Positions 10,622 to 21,911 of a stretch of DNA of 64,000 nt are shown here, one piece after another (within the stretch, counting starts at the first letter, position 1; every line of letters begins with the position of its first letter). The translations under genes were made by a program, and so were the position numbers. The notes beneath the pieces were generated by a model, which was given only the letters and a program-made list of their open reading frames with translations, ran no database searches and had not been told where the DNA came from. Source of the stretch: Plasmodiophora brassicae (Eukaryota > Endomyxa: Phytomyxea > Phytomyxea > Plasmodiophorida); the NCBI GenBank assembly GCA_036867785.1, contig CP145414.1, positions 1,178,001 to 1,242,000 on the forward strand, read 5' to 3'.

Positions 10622-13600
10622 ATGGCGCGCGACCAGCAGGACCCGGAGATGGCGAAATGCATGCTGAACTTCCTGCTGGACGAACTGCAGCCGCACCTCT
10701 GGACCAAGAAGAAGGACGCCGTATGGGCTGGGTCGATCGAGCGCGCCCTGACTCAATTGCTGATGCGCCCGTTGTTGCCCAGATCGCAACCTTCACCGGC
10801 TACTACTTCCGTTCGCATCCCGCGTACGACGACGAGCACATCCGGATGATGTTCTGCGGCGATGCGAATCGCAAGGGGTTGCTGCACGCCTGCGGGCAGA
10901 TATCCTGGAAATCGTTCCGCATGAAGACGTCCAGCATAAAGTCGCTCGACCTGCTGGCGGACCTGCTTGACGAGGCCAAGAACCGGCATGCGGCCGCGTA
11001 CATCCGCGTCCTCCTGTCGCTGGACGACGCGTCGTTCAAGGCCATACGACTGGATAAGTCGCTGGCCGTGAAGGAGACGCGGCCGAAGGCAACGATCATC
11101 CTGAATTTGCTCCAGGCGCATGGCCGTCAAATACCGCTGGGCGACTCGACCGACGACGCTGCTGAATCGGGCGGTGGTCTGCCCACCCATGGACAAAAAT
11201 CGTCCCTGGGATCGGGGGTTCCTGGCATGAATCTTGGCGTCGGCGGCAAGCAACTGGCGCCCCACCTGACGCATCGCGCCAGCGTCATGATGCCGCCCAG
11301 CGCGACGTCGAAGCTGGTGCCGGCGCCCCAGTCCAAGTCCAACCTGGCCTCCTTGATCACGAAGCTGGGCAACCTGCTGTCCCGGCGGCCGAACATCTCC
11401 GCGCTCGTCGAGAAGGGCATTGTCCAGGCACCGAAAGCGTTCGGCCGCCCGCTTGCCGAAGTCGTCGCCAGGGGCAACGTCAACCGGGTCCCGACGTTCC
11501 TCGTGCGTTGCTGTGACTTCCTGCGCGAGAACGCAATGGACAAGGTCGGCGTGTTCCGAGTGTCCGGTGAGCAATCGGTACGTGATACATGTGTGCGGGA
11601 TCGTACGTGATGTCGACGACGGCTGACACCACCGGCTGCTGTAGGAGGTGCTCAAGGTCAAGCATATGATCGACTACGCGCCCGACTTCTCGCTGGACAA
11701 CGTTTCGCCACACTCCGTTGCTGGCATTGTCAAGCTCTGGGTCCGCGAGCTCCCCGAACCCCTGCTGACGTTCGTGCTCTACGACGACATGGTGCGGTGC
11801 ACGCGCAATGAGGACTGGGCCGGGCTCGAACAGCTGGAAGCCGGCCTGCCCGAGCCGAACCGGACCATCTTCCGGTACCTGTGCACGTTCCTGGCTGAGG
11901 TTAGCATGAAATCCGACGTCAACAAGATGACGCCGTCGAACCTGGCGATCGTGTTCGCCCCGAACCTGATCAGGCCGGCCGTCGAGACGTTCGAGGCGAT
12001 CGCGAGGGACACGCCGGTGACGATCGCCACGATCAAGCATTTCGTTGAGGTCGCCCTGAATCAACTGGCGCCGTCCGTGTCGTCCGAGTATCCCACGGCG
12101 ACGATGTCGAAAGACGACACGCCGCTGCCCGAGAACTGGACCGTCTACCTCGACGAAACAACCGGCGCTCCGTTCTTCTACAACGTCGTCACGAACGAAA
12201 GCCGCTGGGATCGCCCGACATCGGCAGACGCGACGACTCCTCGCCCTTCGACGCCCACGTCGACGGCGCCCTCGCCTGCGTCCCCTCCTTCCGTGTCCGA
12301 GCATCTTCGGAAGGGCAGCACCAGCGCCGTGCCGTTGGCGCCGGCAACCCCCAACCACCAGCTGACCCATCGCCTTTCGTCGTCGGTTGCGGGTGGGACG
12401 CTGCCGCCCGACTGGGTCGAGTTTCGCGACGACGCAACCGGTGTCCCATACTATTACAACGAGACGTCCAAGGAATGCGTCTGGGTTCGACCTTCGGTGC
12501 ATAACCCGCTCGCCAGCCTGACGTTCGACGACCTCGAGTTCGCGCACGCTGTCAATGGCAAATGGACGCAAGGAAGTGCCGGCGGGTGTTTCCCGGCGGT
12601 GACCTGGTTCCAGAACGCCCAGTGGATCGTGCACCTGGCGGCCGACGGTCCCGCTCGTTTCCGGGTGTGCCTGGGCGCATGTGCGCCCTCGCCCATCGGC
12701 GTCCATGTGGTCGCTGTGGAATCGGGGCGCACCGTTGACGACGGTCGACTCCTGATGATACCGTCTGAGGAGCGCCTGCTTGCGATCGGCCCGTTCTCCG
12801 ACGACGAACCTGCGTCCGACGCCACACCGCGTCAGGCGACGACGGATATCAGGGTCGTCGGCCCCTGCTCTCTGATGATCGTCCCGTCGACGAATACCGC
12901 CGGCGTCCTGGGCGACTTTGTCATGTCGGTCTCCTGCAGCGTCCCGATCAGCATCACGCAAGTGGCCGATGACGGCAGTGCCTGGAAGAGCGTCTCCGTT
13001 CGCGGTGCATGGACGTCGTCGACCGCTGGCGGCTGCTATCCGAACTTCTCCAGTTGGAGGACGAACCCGCAGTTCATTATGAGGCCGGCGAACCCGTCGA
13101 TCCCTGTACGGGTGCTGGTCCACCTGAAGCGCGACTCGGTCGCCGATGACGACAGCGCCATCGGCATCTATGTCGTGTCCAACAACGGTCCCGCTCAGGA
13201 GAAACTTGGCGTCTGCGACGGCGACGTGCTCGCGCGCAGCGAATTCGTGACCAGCAGCGACACCGTTGTCGAAGCATCGATCCCCAGCGCTGGCAGCAGC
13301 GGCAGCGTCGTCGCCGTCGCTGACGGCGATGTCAAGAACGTCATCGCCATCCCGTGCACGTACGAGCCCGGCATAATCGACGGCTTCACCCTGACGGTCT
13401 TCGCCGATCAGCAACTTGAAGTTGACCTGATCCCGGACGCAAGACGGTGGTGCTCGACGCCGTTCATCACGTCGACCTGGGCTGCCGGCAACAGCGGTGG
13501 CTGCCGGAACTTCGACACGTGGCAGAAGAACCCAACGTTCGTGCTGTCATGTCCGAATGCGACGCACCATGGTTCGGCGTCCTGGCAGGCCATGTGCATC

Positions 13601-13888
13601 ATCTCGCAGCCGGACCCGGATTGTATATTGCCGATCGGATTCTACGTCACCGATACCAATGGCAAGACGCGGTGCAAAGGGACGTTCTCCCTGGCGCCCG
13701 AGGTATTTGGGCAGATGGTCTTCAAGCGTGAGGAGGCGCCGTACACGCTCTATGCTTGCACGTTCAACCCTGGGCTGGAAGGCGTATTTAAGGTGCAGGT
13801 CTTCTCCCAGAGCCCGTGCACATTGGTGGAAAGCGGCGGTGCGGGTGCGAAACAACAGCAGAGGGCAGCATCACCACAACAACTGTAA
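10622..13888 (+). CDS. RhoGAP - WW - WW - triple calpain-III-like domain protein
   Basis: Three exons (10622-10720, 10783-11577, 11645-13888; 3138 nt, 1045 residues). Residues 1 to about 270 are a helical region I do not recognise. A RhoGAP domain follows, with the arginine finger in GVFRVSGEQS, then LWVRELPEPLL and KMTPSNLAIVFAPNL. Two WW domains come next (LPENWTVYLDETTGAPFFYN..RWDRP and LPPDWVEFRDDATGVPYYYN). The C-terminal half carries three repeats of the calpain large-subunit domain III type: GKWTQGSAGGCFP, GAWTSSTAGGCYPNF and STWAAGNSGGCRNF, each followed by a W/F..NP/NA.F strand. RhoGAPs switch off Rho-family GTPases; WW domains bind proline motifs; calpain III domains are C2-like beta sandwiches. 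No calpain protease domain is present. Confidence 0.88.
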
Positions 13889-14006
13889 CTAAATCTCCCA
13901 TTCACCAGATCGCCATCATAGCAGACAGGCGTTGCATTTAAGGCAGCACATTTATTTCTCTTGAATAAGTGTACGATACAGGCTAGCACTGTGCGTCCGG
14001 ATCCAG

Positions 14007-16860
14007 TCAGCGGGCGGCAGCGAACTGGGCGCCAGACCGGTTTGGGCTGGCGGATGGTTTCGTGAAGTCGCAGCTGAATGAGTAGTACCCGTTCTGCAGT
14101 CCATGGAGGACGAATCCCTTCTCGGCAAGGAACTTGCGGACGCGTTCTTCGTACGCCTTGGTCGTCTGCGCCGGAGTCCTCGCTCCGATTCCACAGACAA
14201 CAACGCCGCGCTTGGCGGCCCCGACCAGACGGACCGACTTGTCGGATATCACGATGAGCTTCGTCAAGTCAAGGTCGGCCCAATCGCGAATGTCCAGGTC
14301 AGTCCAGCGAGCGTATCCATACCCGTCTCGAGTGACCTGGAGCGTCACATGCGCAAGCTGTTCCGAAGTCATCGCCTCAAGTTCGTCAAGTGAAGGAGTC
14401 AAGGAGTATCCAGCGTCGACCAGGGCCTGGAGAGATGGCAGGGCAGTCCGCTTGGTAGGTTGCTGAGGGGCCGGGCTGGGCAGGGACGTCGGCTGTGGTG
14501 CAGCGCGCTCACTCCTCCTCGGTGACTGCGCATCTCTGGCAGCAGGCGAACGTTCAGCGGCCAGCTGCTGTCGTTGTTGTTCTTGTGAAGTTGTCGTTTG
14601 GGGCGATCGTTCAGGCAATTCGACGCGCGGCGGCATATGCGGTCGGAACACAGGTGGCATCGCCAGCTTCGTTGCAGATGTCAGCGTCGAGATCGAGAAC
14701 AGCCGTTCGTCGAAAGGCGACCCTGCAGGCGTTGCCGGTGCCGACTGGCGCGTACGACCACGCAGGCGGGCCACAGATTGCGGTGTGGGGCGAACACCAG
14801 TGAATGTCGGCGACGGACGAGCAACACCTAACGGCACATAATCAGGACGGTTATCGTGGGTAGAGTTCAACAAGGTCGCATACCGGTTCGCGAAGCTGGA
14901 GCAGGAGTTGAGGGCGCTTGGAACGACAACGTCGTAGACTCTGGACGCTTTTCAGGAAGAGGGGTCAAGCCGAATGGGTTCGAATCGATCGTTGGTGTGA
15001 TTCGACTATGCTGAGGCGTTGCTATGAAGAGGGAGCGTCAGGCGCATCAGCAATGGGAGGTGGCACAGGGTATATACCTTGCTGCTGCATACTCTGGGAC
15101 ATTAACTGCTGCTGCTGCTGCTGCTGCTGGGGGGTCGCCGATCCAAACAGGGTCGACGTCGAAGGTGCTGGAGTCGACGGCGCGAATAGCGAGGTTTGTG
15201 GTTGGGCCGGCGTCTGGAAAGAGAACGGCTGCGTCGTTGAAGGTGCCGGGGTCGATGGCGCTGGGGCCGTTCCAAACATAGAGGGCGTTCCGGGTTTCGC
15301 CCCGCCAAAGAGCGATGATGTTCCAAGTCCGGTGGATGGTTGCTGGGTGCCGAGCCCGCCAAACAAGCTGCTTGTTCCAGACGTGGCCCCCGTTGTAGGC
15401 ATTTGACTGCTCCCGAACAACGACCCACCGGCAGGTTGCGACGGCTGAGCTGGAGTTGTCGTTGACGAACCTCCAAAGCCGAATGGCGAAGGCGTCGTGG
15501 ACGATGTTTGCCCGAATAGAGACGGGGTAGCGGAAGCAGGTTGCGTGGAGGGGCCGGTGGCCCCTCCTGAGAACAGCCCGCCGCCAGGTGTCCCGGACCC
15601 GAACGCAGGCGTAGACGTCGAAGGTGCCGTACCCCCAAACGAGAACGTGCTGTCAGGGGGTTTCGGCGCGCCAAACAATCCCGTTCCTGGCGTCGTTGAC
15701 GTCGACGGGGCCCCACCACCAAACATGGACGAAGTAGGCTGGGTGGCCGTCGATGACGGTGCTCCAAACAGGCCGGTCGACGGCTGCGTAGACGTGCCGA
15801 ATCCGCCCGCTGCTCCACCACCAAACGCGGTCGACGGTTGTTGTGTCGAGGGTGCGGTTGTTGACCCAAACCCGAACGACGACGACGATGGGAACGCAGG
15901 CGCTGCCGGCGGCTGCGTAGACGACGCGCCGAACGGCGTGGCGGCCGATGACGAACCGAACAGCGGCGTCGACGGCTGCTGTGGAGCAGTGGACGTCCCA
16001 AACCCGGTCCTTCCGGGCGTCGAGCTTCCGAACGGCGTTGCGCTCGACGTCCCAAATCCGCCCGATCCAAACGGACTCGGCGCAGTCGTTGCCGTCGTCG
16101 TTGAGCTGGAGCCGAAGCCGAACGAAGGCGCCGCTGACTGCTGACCGAACGGACTCGGTGCGCCGCCACCAAATGGTTGTGTCGTCGTCGTCGCCGTCGA
16201 CGACGACCCAAACCCGCCTCCTGACCCGAATGCGCCTGATCCAGCAGGCGTAGTGGCAGACGCCCCAAATCCAGACCCGAACGTGGACGCACCAGCGCCG
16301 AACGCAGGCGCCGGCGTCGCTGCCGGCGTCATCGCCCCCGGAGCACTCGCCGTCGTGATGGGCGTCTGGCCTTTCGCCATCGCGTAATCTTCATAGCGAA
16401 GCTCCTCGAACGATTTCTCCTTGTAGGCGGGCATGGCCGTGATCGATACGAGGCGGCCTTTGGCGTTGGGGCCCGTCTCCAGGCTGCTCGCATAGGCGGT
16501 ATGTTGTGTCCCGGGACGGGATCCGGCGGTCGCAGCGCCGCCGCCACCGAACATGGACGACGTCGGCGTGGACAGCGGCATGCCGCCGAACGCGCCGGTC
16601 GTTGCCGACCCTGGCTGCGCGCCGAACGCGCTCGTTGTCGTGGTCGGCTGAGCGCCGAACGCGCCCGTCGCCGTCGTCGTGGTCGGCTGCGCGCCGAACC
16701 CGGACGACGACCCAAACAGGCCGGTGGACTGCTGGGCGGGCTGCCCGAACCCGGACCCGAACGCTGTGCACGAATAGGTCAGTGGACGCATGCCGAGGTC
16801 AATGGGATGCGCGCGCGGCTCACGCGATGTGCCGGTCGTGCCGAACCCGCCGAACGACAT
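14007..16860 (-). CDS. NUP98: Nucleoporin Nup98 (FG repeats, GLEBS, C-terminal domain)
   Basis: Four exons (16860-16824, 16763-15078, 15021-14884, 14827-14007; 2682 nt, 893 residues). The protein starts MSFGGFG and continues with many GLFG, FGxx and SxFG repeats. Inside them lies a GLEBS motif (SITAMPAYKEKSFEELRYED), the Rae1/Gle2-binding site of Nup98. Exon 3 supplies NPFGLTPLPEKRPE. The last 150 residues resemble the Nup98 autoproteolytic domain (YSLTPSLDELEAMTSEQLAH, then DGYGYARW). No Nup96 part follows, and the cleavage tripeptide HFS is replaced by DFT. A polyGln run (repeat CTG on the plus strand, 15108-15130) precedes the exon 2 end. A second in-frame ATG at 16983 could lengthen the N-terminus. 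The protein would form part of the FG permeability barrier and mRNA export machinery. Confidence 0.92.
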
Positions 16861-16983
16861 GGCCCTCCCCCGAGGCGATTTCAACAATGGCCTGACGGCA
16901 CGATTGGCCACACAGCCGGCTGCCGTCCACCGCCTGCGCAATAAATATTGCGCAACTTGACCGACATTCTCTCCCGGTTCCAT

Positions 16984-17519
16984 TGTCCTCTATTACAGTG
17001 CAGCCCATTCTCCGCTGCTGTACTCTATTAGCGCGCGCTCTGCTGAACGCATCCGCGTTGCGGTTCCGATCCTAATTTCGATGTCCGCGTCTATGTAGGT
17101 AGGAGCAACCAATGACGGCTACGTTCGACATGTGGTGGCCACTGAGCATTGGTCTGTCCGTGTATTGTCATATCGCAGATGAACGTGACAGGCGGTCCAG
17201 TTCGATATTGGACTTTGTGTTGATCTGTGTTTCGGGTTGGCATGTGCCGACCCATCGAGAGCAAGGTTGCGAGTTATAATAGGCCAGCACCTGCAGTCAG
17301 CGCCTGTTGACGAATCTGTACACTGGGCGAGGTTGTCGTTCATCGTCCAGCTAGGGCACAGCTGCAACGCCAATGCCACTAGCGGCAGTGACAAAGCCGC
17401 GACGGGGTCGCCAGCCTCGTCATTCCGGCGACTAAAATAGCGCCAGCCCTCACTCAGCACATGTGCTTAAACCGGGGTGATTTCGCATAGGTAGAACACC
17501 CTCACTTTAAGCACCGACC
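16984..17519. other. Upstream region of Nup98, no supported gene
   Basis: No conserved coding sequence is visible. A segment at about 17301-17350 recurs in inverted orientation at about 18390-18440. Confidence 0.4.
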
Positions 17520-17797
17520 ACTGCAGTTGCGGACTTGAGGATGCCTGGACCCACTGCGATGACTGCAGGTGCTGCCCACGTGGCGACGCGGTAAGCAGTC
17601 GTGTCTTGGGCCCCATGCGCGTGGAGGATGCCCGACGTCGCCGAGCCACGGTTTTAGAATTCATTGTCTCGTCGCCCAGAAGGCGTATCGCGCCTCAACC
17701 TCACTGGCATTGAAGCTCCTTTGTACGGCGTACAGCCGCAAGATGCAGACGGTGCGTGATGTTAGATATTGATCGATCGGTTCTATCGTACACAATG

Positions 17798-18058
17798 GTT
17801 CGGCTGCATGCATGCTCGGCATGCTGCTTATCCCCGTGCGGGTGTGCCCCGCTGAAAGCAGGACTAACGTCCACATCGCGTTGCACAGACCTACGACGAG
17901 AGATCGACGAGCTGAGGCAGGCTGTGCGCCGCCAAGAAGAGCTCATCGAAGAGCTGAGGCAGGTCGTCCACAGCCAGCAAGAGATAATTTCCAAGCAACA
18001 ACAGAAGATCACGGATCTGGAACAGCAGATCGCCAACGGGTCGTCAGGGGCAACCTGA
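17798..18058 (+). CDS. Small coiled-coil protein, tandem copy 1
   Basis: An 86-residue ORF from ATG 17798 (an earlier in-frame ATG lies at 17756-17761). The first 30 residues are Cys-rich (MVRLHACSACCLSPCGC); the rest is a heptad coiled coil rich in Glu/Gln/Ile (REIDELRQAVRRQEELIEEL, then KQQQKITDLEQQIA). No family is recognised. It is paired with the ORF at 18820. The second copy keeps the frame through length change in 21-nt steps, which argues that both are, or recently were, coding. Confidence 0.45.
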   Translation, partial: VRLHACSACCLSPCGCAPLKAGLTSTSRCTDLRREIDELRQAVRRQEELIEELRQVVHSQQEIISKQQQKITDLEQQIANGSSGAT

Positions 18059-18777
18059 AGTATTAAAGGACTGCCAGTTTCACACAGCCATGCAGTACAG
18101 TACTGTCGTTGGCTCTCCGATTAGTCCTCCAATTGCAATCACTGCCGTCCCAGTGCCCCACATCGCGTTGCGCCTGATCGCAATGAGTTGACGTGCTTTT
18201 AGAAAACGCTGCTGTCGTTAACGACAGGCGATCGTGGCACCACAGCTGAAGTACGTCCTCGGTGAATATCCCGGCGCCTGCGTCGCAAGGGCGCGGGACA
18301 GGCCACAATGCGTTTTCTAATGCACGAAGTTGTCGCGTCAACTATTGTGGACGTATCGAAAGCACGCAGGCTCACGAACGGTTTTCGTGGACCCTTGCTG
18401 GACCATGAACGACATCCTCGCCCAGTATACAGATTCGTCAACAGAGGACTCGAGAGGCAGCAGACGATGGTGAAAGTGGGTTAGCATGTCCAGAGTCGGA
18501 TGCTGCCCGTCGACGAGGCCGCTCACGTCGCGACGCGGTACTGCAGTTGCGGACTTGAGGATGCCTGGATCCACTGCGATGACTGCAGGTGCTGCCCACG
18601 TCGCGACGCGGTAGGCAGTCGTGTCATGGTCCCATGCGCGTGGAGGATGCCCGACGTCGCCGAGCCACGGCTATGGAATTCATAGCAACAAATTATGTCG
18701 AACCGTCCTGAAGGCATATCTCGCCTCAACCTGAGGGGCGTTGAAGCGCCGTCGTACGGCGTACAGCCGGAAGGTAC
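18059..18777. other. Spacer of the tandem duplication
   Basis: No supported gene. Contains the second copy of the duplicated block from 18540 onward and an inverted match (18390-18440) to 17301-17350. Confidence 0.4.
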
Positions 18778-18819
18778 GTGATGGTAGATATTGCTCGATC
18801 GGTTCTATTGTACACAATG

Positions 18820-19113
18820 GTTCGGCTGCATGCATGCTCGGCATGCTGCTTATCCCCGTGCGGATGTGCCCCGCTGAAAGCAGGACTGACGTCCACATCG
18901 CGTTGCACAGATCTACGGCGAGAGAACGACGAGCTGAGGCAGGTTGTGCGCCGCCAACAAGAGCAGATCGCCCAGCAACAAGAGCAGATCGCCCAGCAAC
19001 AAGAGCAGATCTCCCAGCTGCAACAGCAGATCTCCCAGCTGCAACAGCAGATCGCCCAGCTACTACAGCAGATCGCCCAGCAACAACCGCACAGGAGCCC
19101 TGGACCATCGTGA
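18820..19113 (+). CDS. Small coiled-coil protein, tandem copy 2, with 21-bp heptad repeats
   Basis: A 97-residue ORF from ATG 18820 (a possible earlier start is at 18778-18781). The N-terminal Cys-rich block is nearly identical to copy 1. The C-terminal part is a tandem array of 7-residue units (QQEQIAQ, QQEQISQ, LQQQISQ, LQQQIAQ) encoded by a 21-bp minisatellite at about 18952-19080. The heptads would lengthen a coiled coil without breaking phase. Function unknown. Confidence 0.45.
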   Translation, partial: VRLHACSACCLSPCGCAPLKAGLTSTSRCTDLRRENDELRQVVRRQQEQIAQQQEQIAQQQEQISQLQQQISQLQQQIAQLLQQIAQQQPHRSPGPS

Positions 19114-19371
19114 CGTAATCACGGGAGCGTCATTTGCAGAGAGCAATGGAACACATTTCCGTTGGCATATACTGAATTTGCTCTCCGATTAGTCCTGCAA
19201 TAGCAATAGCTGCCGTCCCAGTGCCCCACATCGCGTTGCGCCTGATCGCAATGAGTTGACATGCTTCTGGGGAATGCTGCTGTCGTTAACGACGGGCGAG
19301 CGTGGCAAGGAAGCCGCAGAAGCAGGTCCCGGCACCCGAAACAGCCCGCCAGGAACAGGGTCCACGATACT

Positions 19372-21069
19372 GATGGATCCACTTTCCACTTCATCAACTT
19401 CATCGTACTCGTCCATATGCGTGGATGAGAACGGCTGTGTACGTGGCCACAGCATCGCTTGCCAACGCAGCATCGCCGATGTAGCGGACGCTCATGCGGG
19501 TCGTCCGCGTCTGCGCTCCACCTATGATGTGGACTCGTTGCAAGCGATCTGCTCGTCGTTCGGTACATGGCTGCAAGAATTTCTACCACAGAAAGCAAAG
19601 TCGTTTGCAGTCTTTCACCTGTTGCCAAGGTTCGGCAAGTATGGCACTCGTCATTCTCATACGGGAAGCTCGCTGCACGACCTCCGGGTGCAGCGTGACG
19701 ACGAGAAGACGTCGCGATCCGTGATGCAGTTGCCACGTTCCCTCCTGGAGCAAGTCGACTACTCGCCAATCGCGAACAACCCAATGATCTTGATCTCTGC
19801 CGGCCCCCGTTGGACGCATTCGCAATTCAAGCAGAACTGTTCCAGGGCGGTATCGGCCGCGTTCAGAGCTTGCGTAGCGGATCTGCTGGACGAGGTCACC
19901 GATTACTGCAACCAGTTCGGCGAGCACCGCCGTCCGGTGCTTCTACCTCCTTCGTCCGCCCTCGCTGTCCTGGAGGCACTTGACGATGAACTGGACGACT
20001 CCGTGATGGTGGGCGTGCGCTCGATGATGAAGATGACGTCTGCCGGCGATCACGTTCTGGAGGTCCGGCGATACTTGCGAACGTTCTGGCCGTCATCGCT
20101 GATGGACTGCGCGCGCTCGCGCTACAACGGCACCGTGTCGCAGCGCATGCGGGATCGTGGACGCGAGCTGGCGGCGCCCGCCCGCTTTGCGCTCATTGGC
20201 AACCTTAACGCGGCCGTCCGGGCCACGTTCGTGAAAGGCAAGGTGCTGAAGTCCATCGTTGTTCTGCCCGATGCCCTTCGCAAGTACGGTCAGGTCAAGA
20301 AGGAGGACGTCAAGAATCCTCTTCTGTCGCCTGATGGTCGCGGATCGTGTTCCCGTCGTACACCACGTCGAGTTCATCGCCAACCTGACGGTGCGACAGG
20401 CGTGTTTCATCAGCATGTGGCAGGAGATCGATGAGGCTGACGGAAACGCCACGTTAATATTGCTGCTGGAGGCGGAGGCGGTGTGGGCACATCTCAAGCG
20501 GAAACCCGAGCGCAGTACTCCATGTTCCCGCGGAAGATGTACCTTGTTCCGCAGGATGGAGCGCGGTCACCGATCTCCGTTCGTATCCAACATCGATCGC
20601 CAGACGCTGAACGTTGTGCAGATCTTCGAGGACTGCTTCAACGCCGTGTTCGACGGGTCGTCGATCAATCCAGGTCGGTTCTACAACCGCGGCGCGCACG
20701 CCGGACAGCAATGTTGGGCCATGGCGCGGCTCCCCAACGTCGCCTCTGGTCTACGGCTGCCTGTGCCTTTGGGTCGATTTTTCCTCGACGAAACCATCAT
20801 GGATCCGCTTGGTCTCGCCTTCGCGATTTCATGAACTTCATTCACAGCCTCGATTACGTGGACTCGATGGCGACCATCCGGCATGCGCTTCATTACCTGG
20901 TCCAGTCGTGGTTCCTGGTCATCTCGACAGGACTGAGCGCAATGTTGACTCCGGACGCCATTGCTCTGAACCGCCTGCAAACTGAAGCTGCGTTAACATA
21001 TGACCAGTCGAGATGCCCTAGTTATAACTATGTACATAGGACCCTGAATCCGGTCTCGAGCTCGTTATA
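19372..21069 (+). pseudogene. Unrecognised gene with interrupted reading frame
   Basis: A long protein-like region. The first part is open from about 19256 (a plausible start at ATG 19372) for more than 350 residues, including DVDSLQAICSSFGTWLQEF and LRTFWPSSLMDCARSRYNG. Protein-like sequence continues to 21069 (QTLNVVQIFEDCFNAVFDG, LDYVDSMATIRHALHYLVQS), but the likely coding frame alternates between two frames several times without convincing splice sites. I do not recognise the family. It may be a decaying gene, an old insertion, or a gene with assembly errors. Confidence 0.4.
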
Positions 21070-21142
21070 AGTTCCGCAACCTTGTCGAGAGCGCGTGGCG
21101 GAGTCCGCCGCACTTCCCACGGACTCCTCTGCAGCATCGATC

Positions 21143-21846
21143 ATGGAGCCCGCTACGACCAGCAACCAGAGCAGGCAGGTCGTTGTCGTGCTGGAGAACT
21201 GCTCGTTAGAGACGGTCAAGACGAAGAAGGGGTTCGAGTTGCTTCATGTTGATGAGCATAAGAGTCTCCTGACGAAGCATAAGAAGGATCCGTCCGAGTA
21301 CCGTGCGGACATTGTCCATCAGGTCCTGCTGACTCTGTTGGACAGCCCTCTCAACAAGGCTGGCCATCTGAAGGTGTTCATGCATACCAGAAATGTATGT
21401 TTGTATGCGTCGGCAGGCTATGCAGGTTGCTTACTTCTACGTCGCAGAACATTCTTATTGAAGTCAATCCTGAGATTCGGATCCCGCGAACATTCAAGCG
21501 CTTCTGTGGACTCATGGTCCAGCTTCTGCACAAGCTATCGATTCGTGCTGCGGACAGTCGCCAGAAGCTTCTCAAGGTCGTCAAGAACCCTGTCACGATC
21601 CATCTCCCTATTGGCGCGCTTCGTATTGGGACCTCCGTTACCGGCGAGCTCGTTGAAATGGACCAGTTCGTCATGACTATCCCTGACGACCAGCCCGTCG
21701 TCTTCATGTTCGGTGCGCATGCCCATGGCAAATGCGAGGTGGATTGGGCAGATCGCTACATTTCGGTTTCCCAGTACCCGTTGTCGGCATCCACTGCCGT
21801 CGCCCGCGTTCTTAATGCGTTCGAGAAGAAATGGGACATCTTATAA
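21143..21846 (+). CDS. EMG1: 18S rRNA pseudouridine N1-methyltransferase EMG1/NEP1
   Basis: Two exons (21143-21394, 21448-21846; 651 nt, 216 residues) with a 53-nt intron. Family signatures are complete: VVLENCSLETVKTKKGFELL, DEHKSLLTKHKKDPSEYRAD, RPDI-like HQVLLTLLDSPLNKAG, IEVNPEIRIPRTFKRFCGLM and KNPVTIHLP. EMG1 is a SPOUT-class methyltransferase that modifies the hypermodified pseudouridine in the 18S decoding region and helps assemble the SSU processome. The length matches the family. The start at 21143 is the first ATG; the frame is open further upstream. Confidence 0.96.
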
Positions 21847-21911
21847 CCGCCCCACCGGAATATACGAGCGAAACCTTATGTAAGGGTGCAGTGTTGTTAT
21901 GGGAAATTGAC

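Larger units (their letters stand above)
17520..19320. repeat. Tandem segmental duplication, unit about 1.02 kb
   Basis: The segment starting at 17520 (ctgcagttgcggacttgagg) is repeated at 18540 with a few substitutions. The following coiled-coil ORFs (from about 17760 and 18780) are also paired, as are the segments at about 18115 and 19183 (ctccgattagtcct...). The spacing grows from 1020 to about 1067 bp because the second coiled-coil ORF is longer. Divergence between units is low but clear by eye, so the duplication is recent to moderate in age. Confidence 0.85.

Noticed and set aside
10082-10789. A 235-codon minus-strand frame upstream of the RhoGAP gene
   Set aside because: Overlaps the first exon of a supported gene and the promoter interval; low-complexity, basic and without family features.
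11480-13414. A 644-codon minus-strand frame across the RhoGAP gene
   Set aside because: Antisense shadow; no conserved motif, while the plus frame holds RhoGAP, WW and calpain-III signatures.
14970-14990. ggttcgaatc, similar to a tRNA T-loop box
   Set aside because: It sits in the third exon of Nup98 and no tRNA cloverleaf can be drawn around it.
15102-16292. Long minus-strand Arg/Ser-rich frame inside Nup98 exon 2
   Set aside because: It is the second frame of the FG-repeat exon and only reflects the repeat codons.
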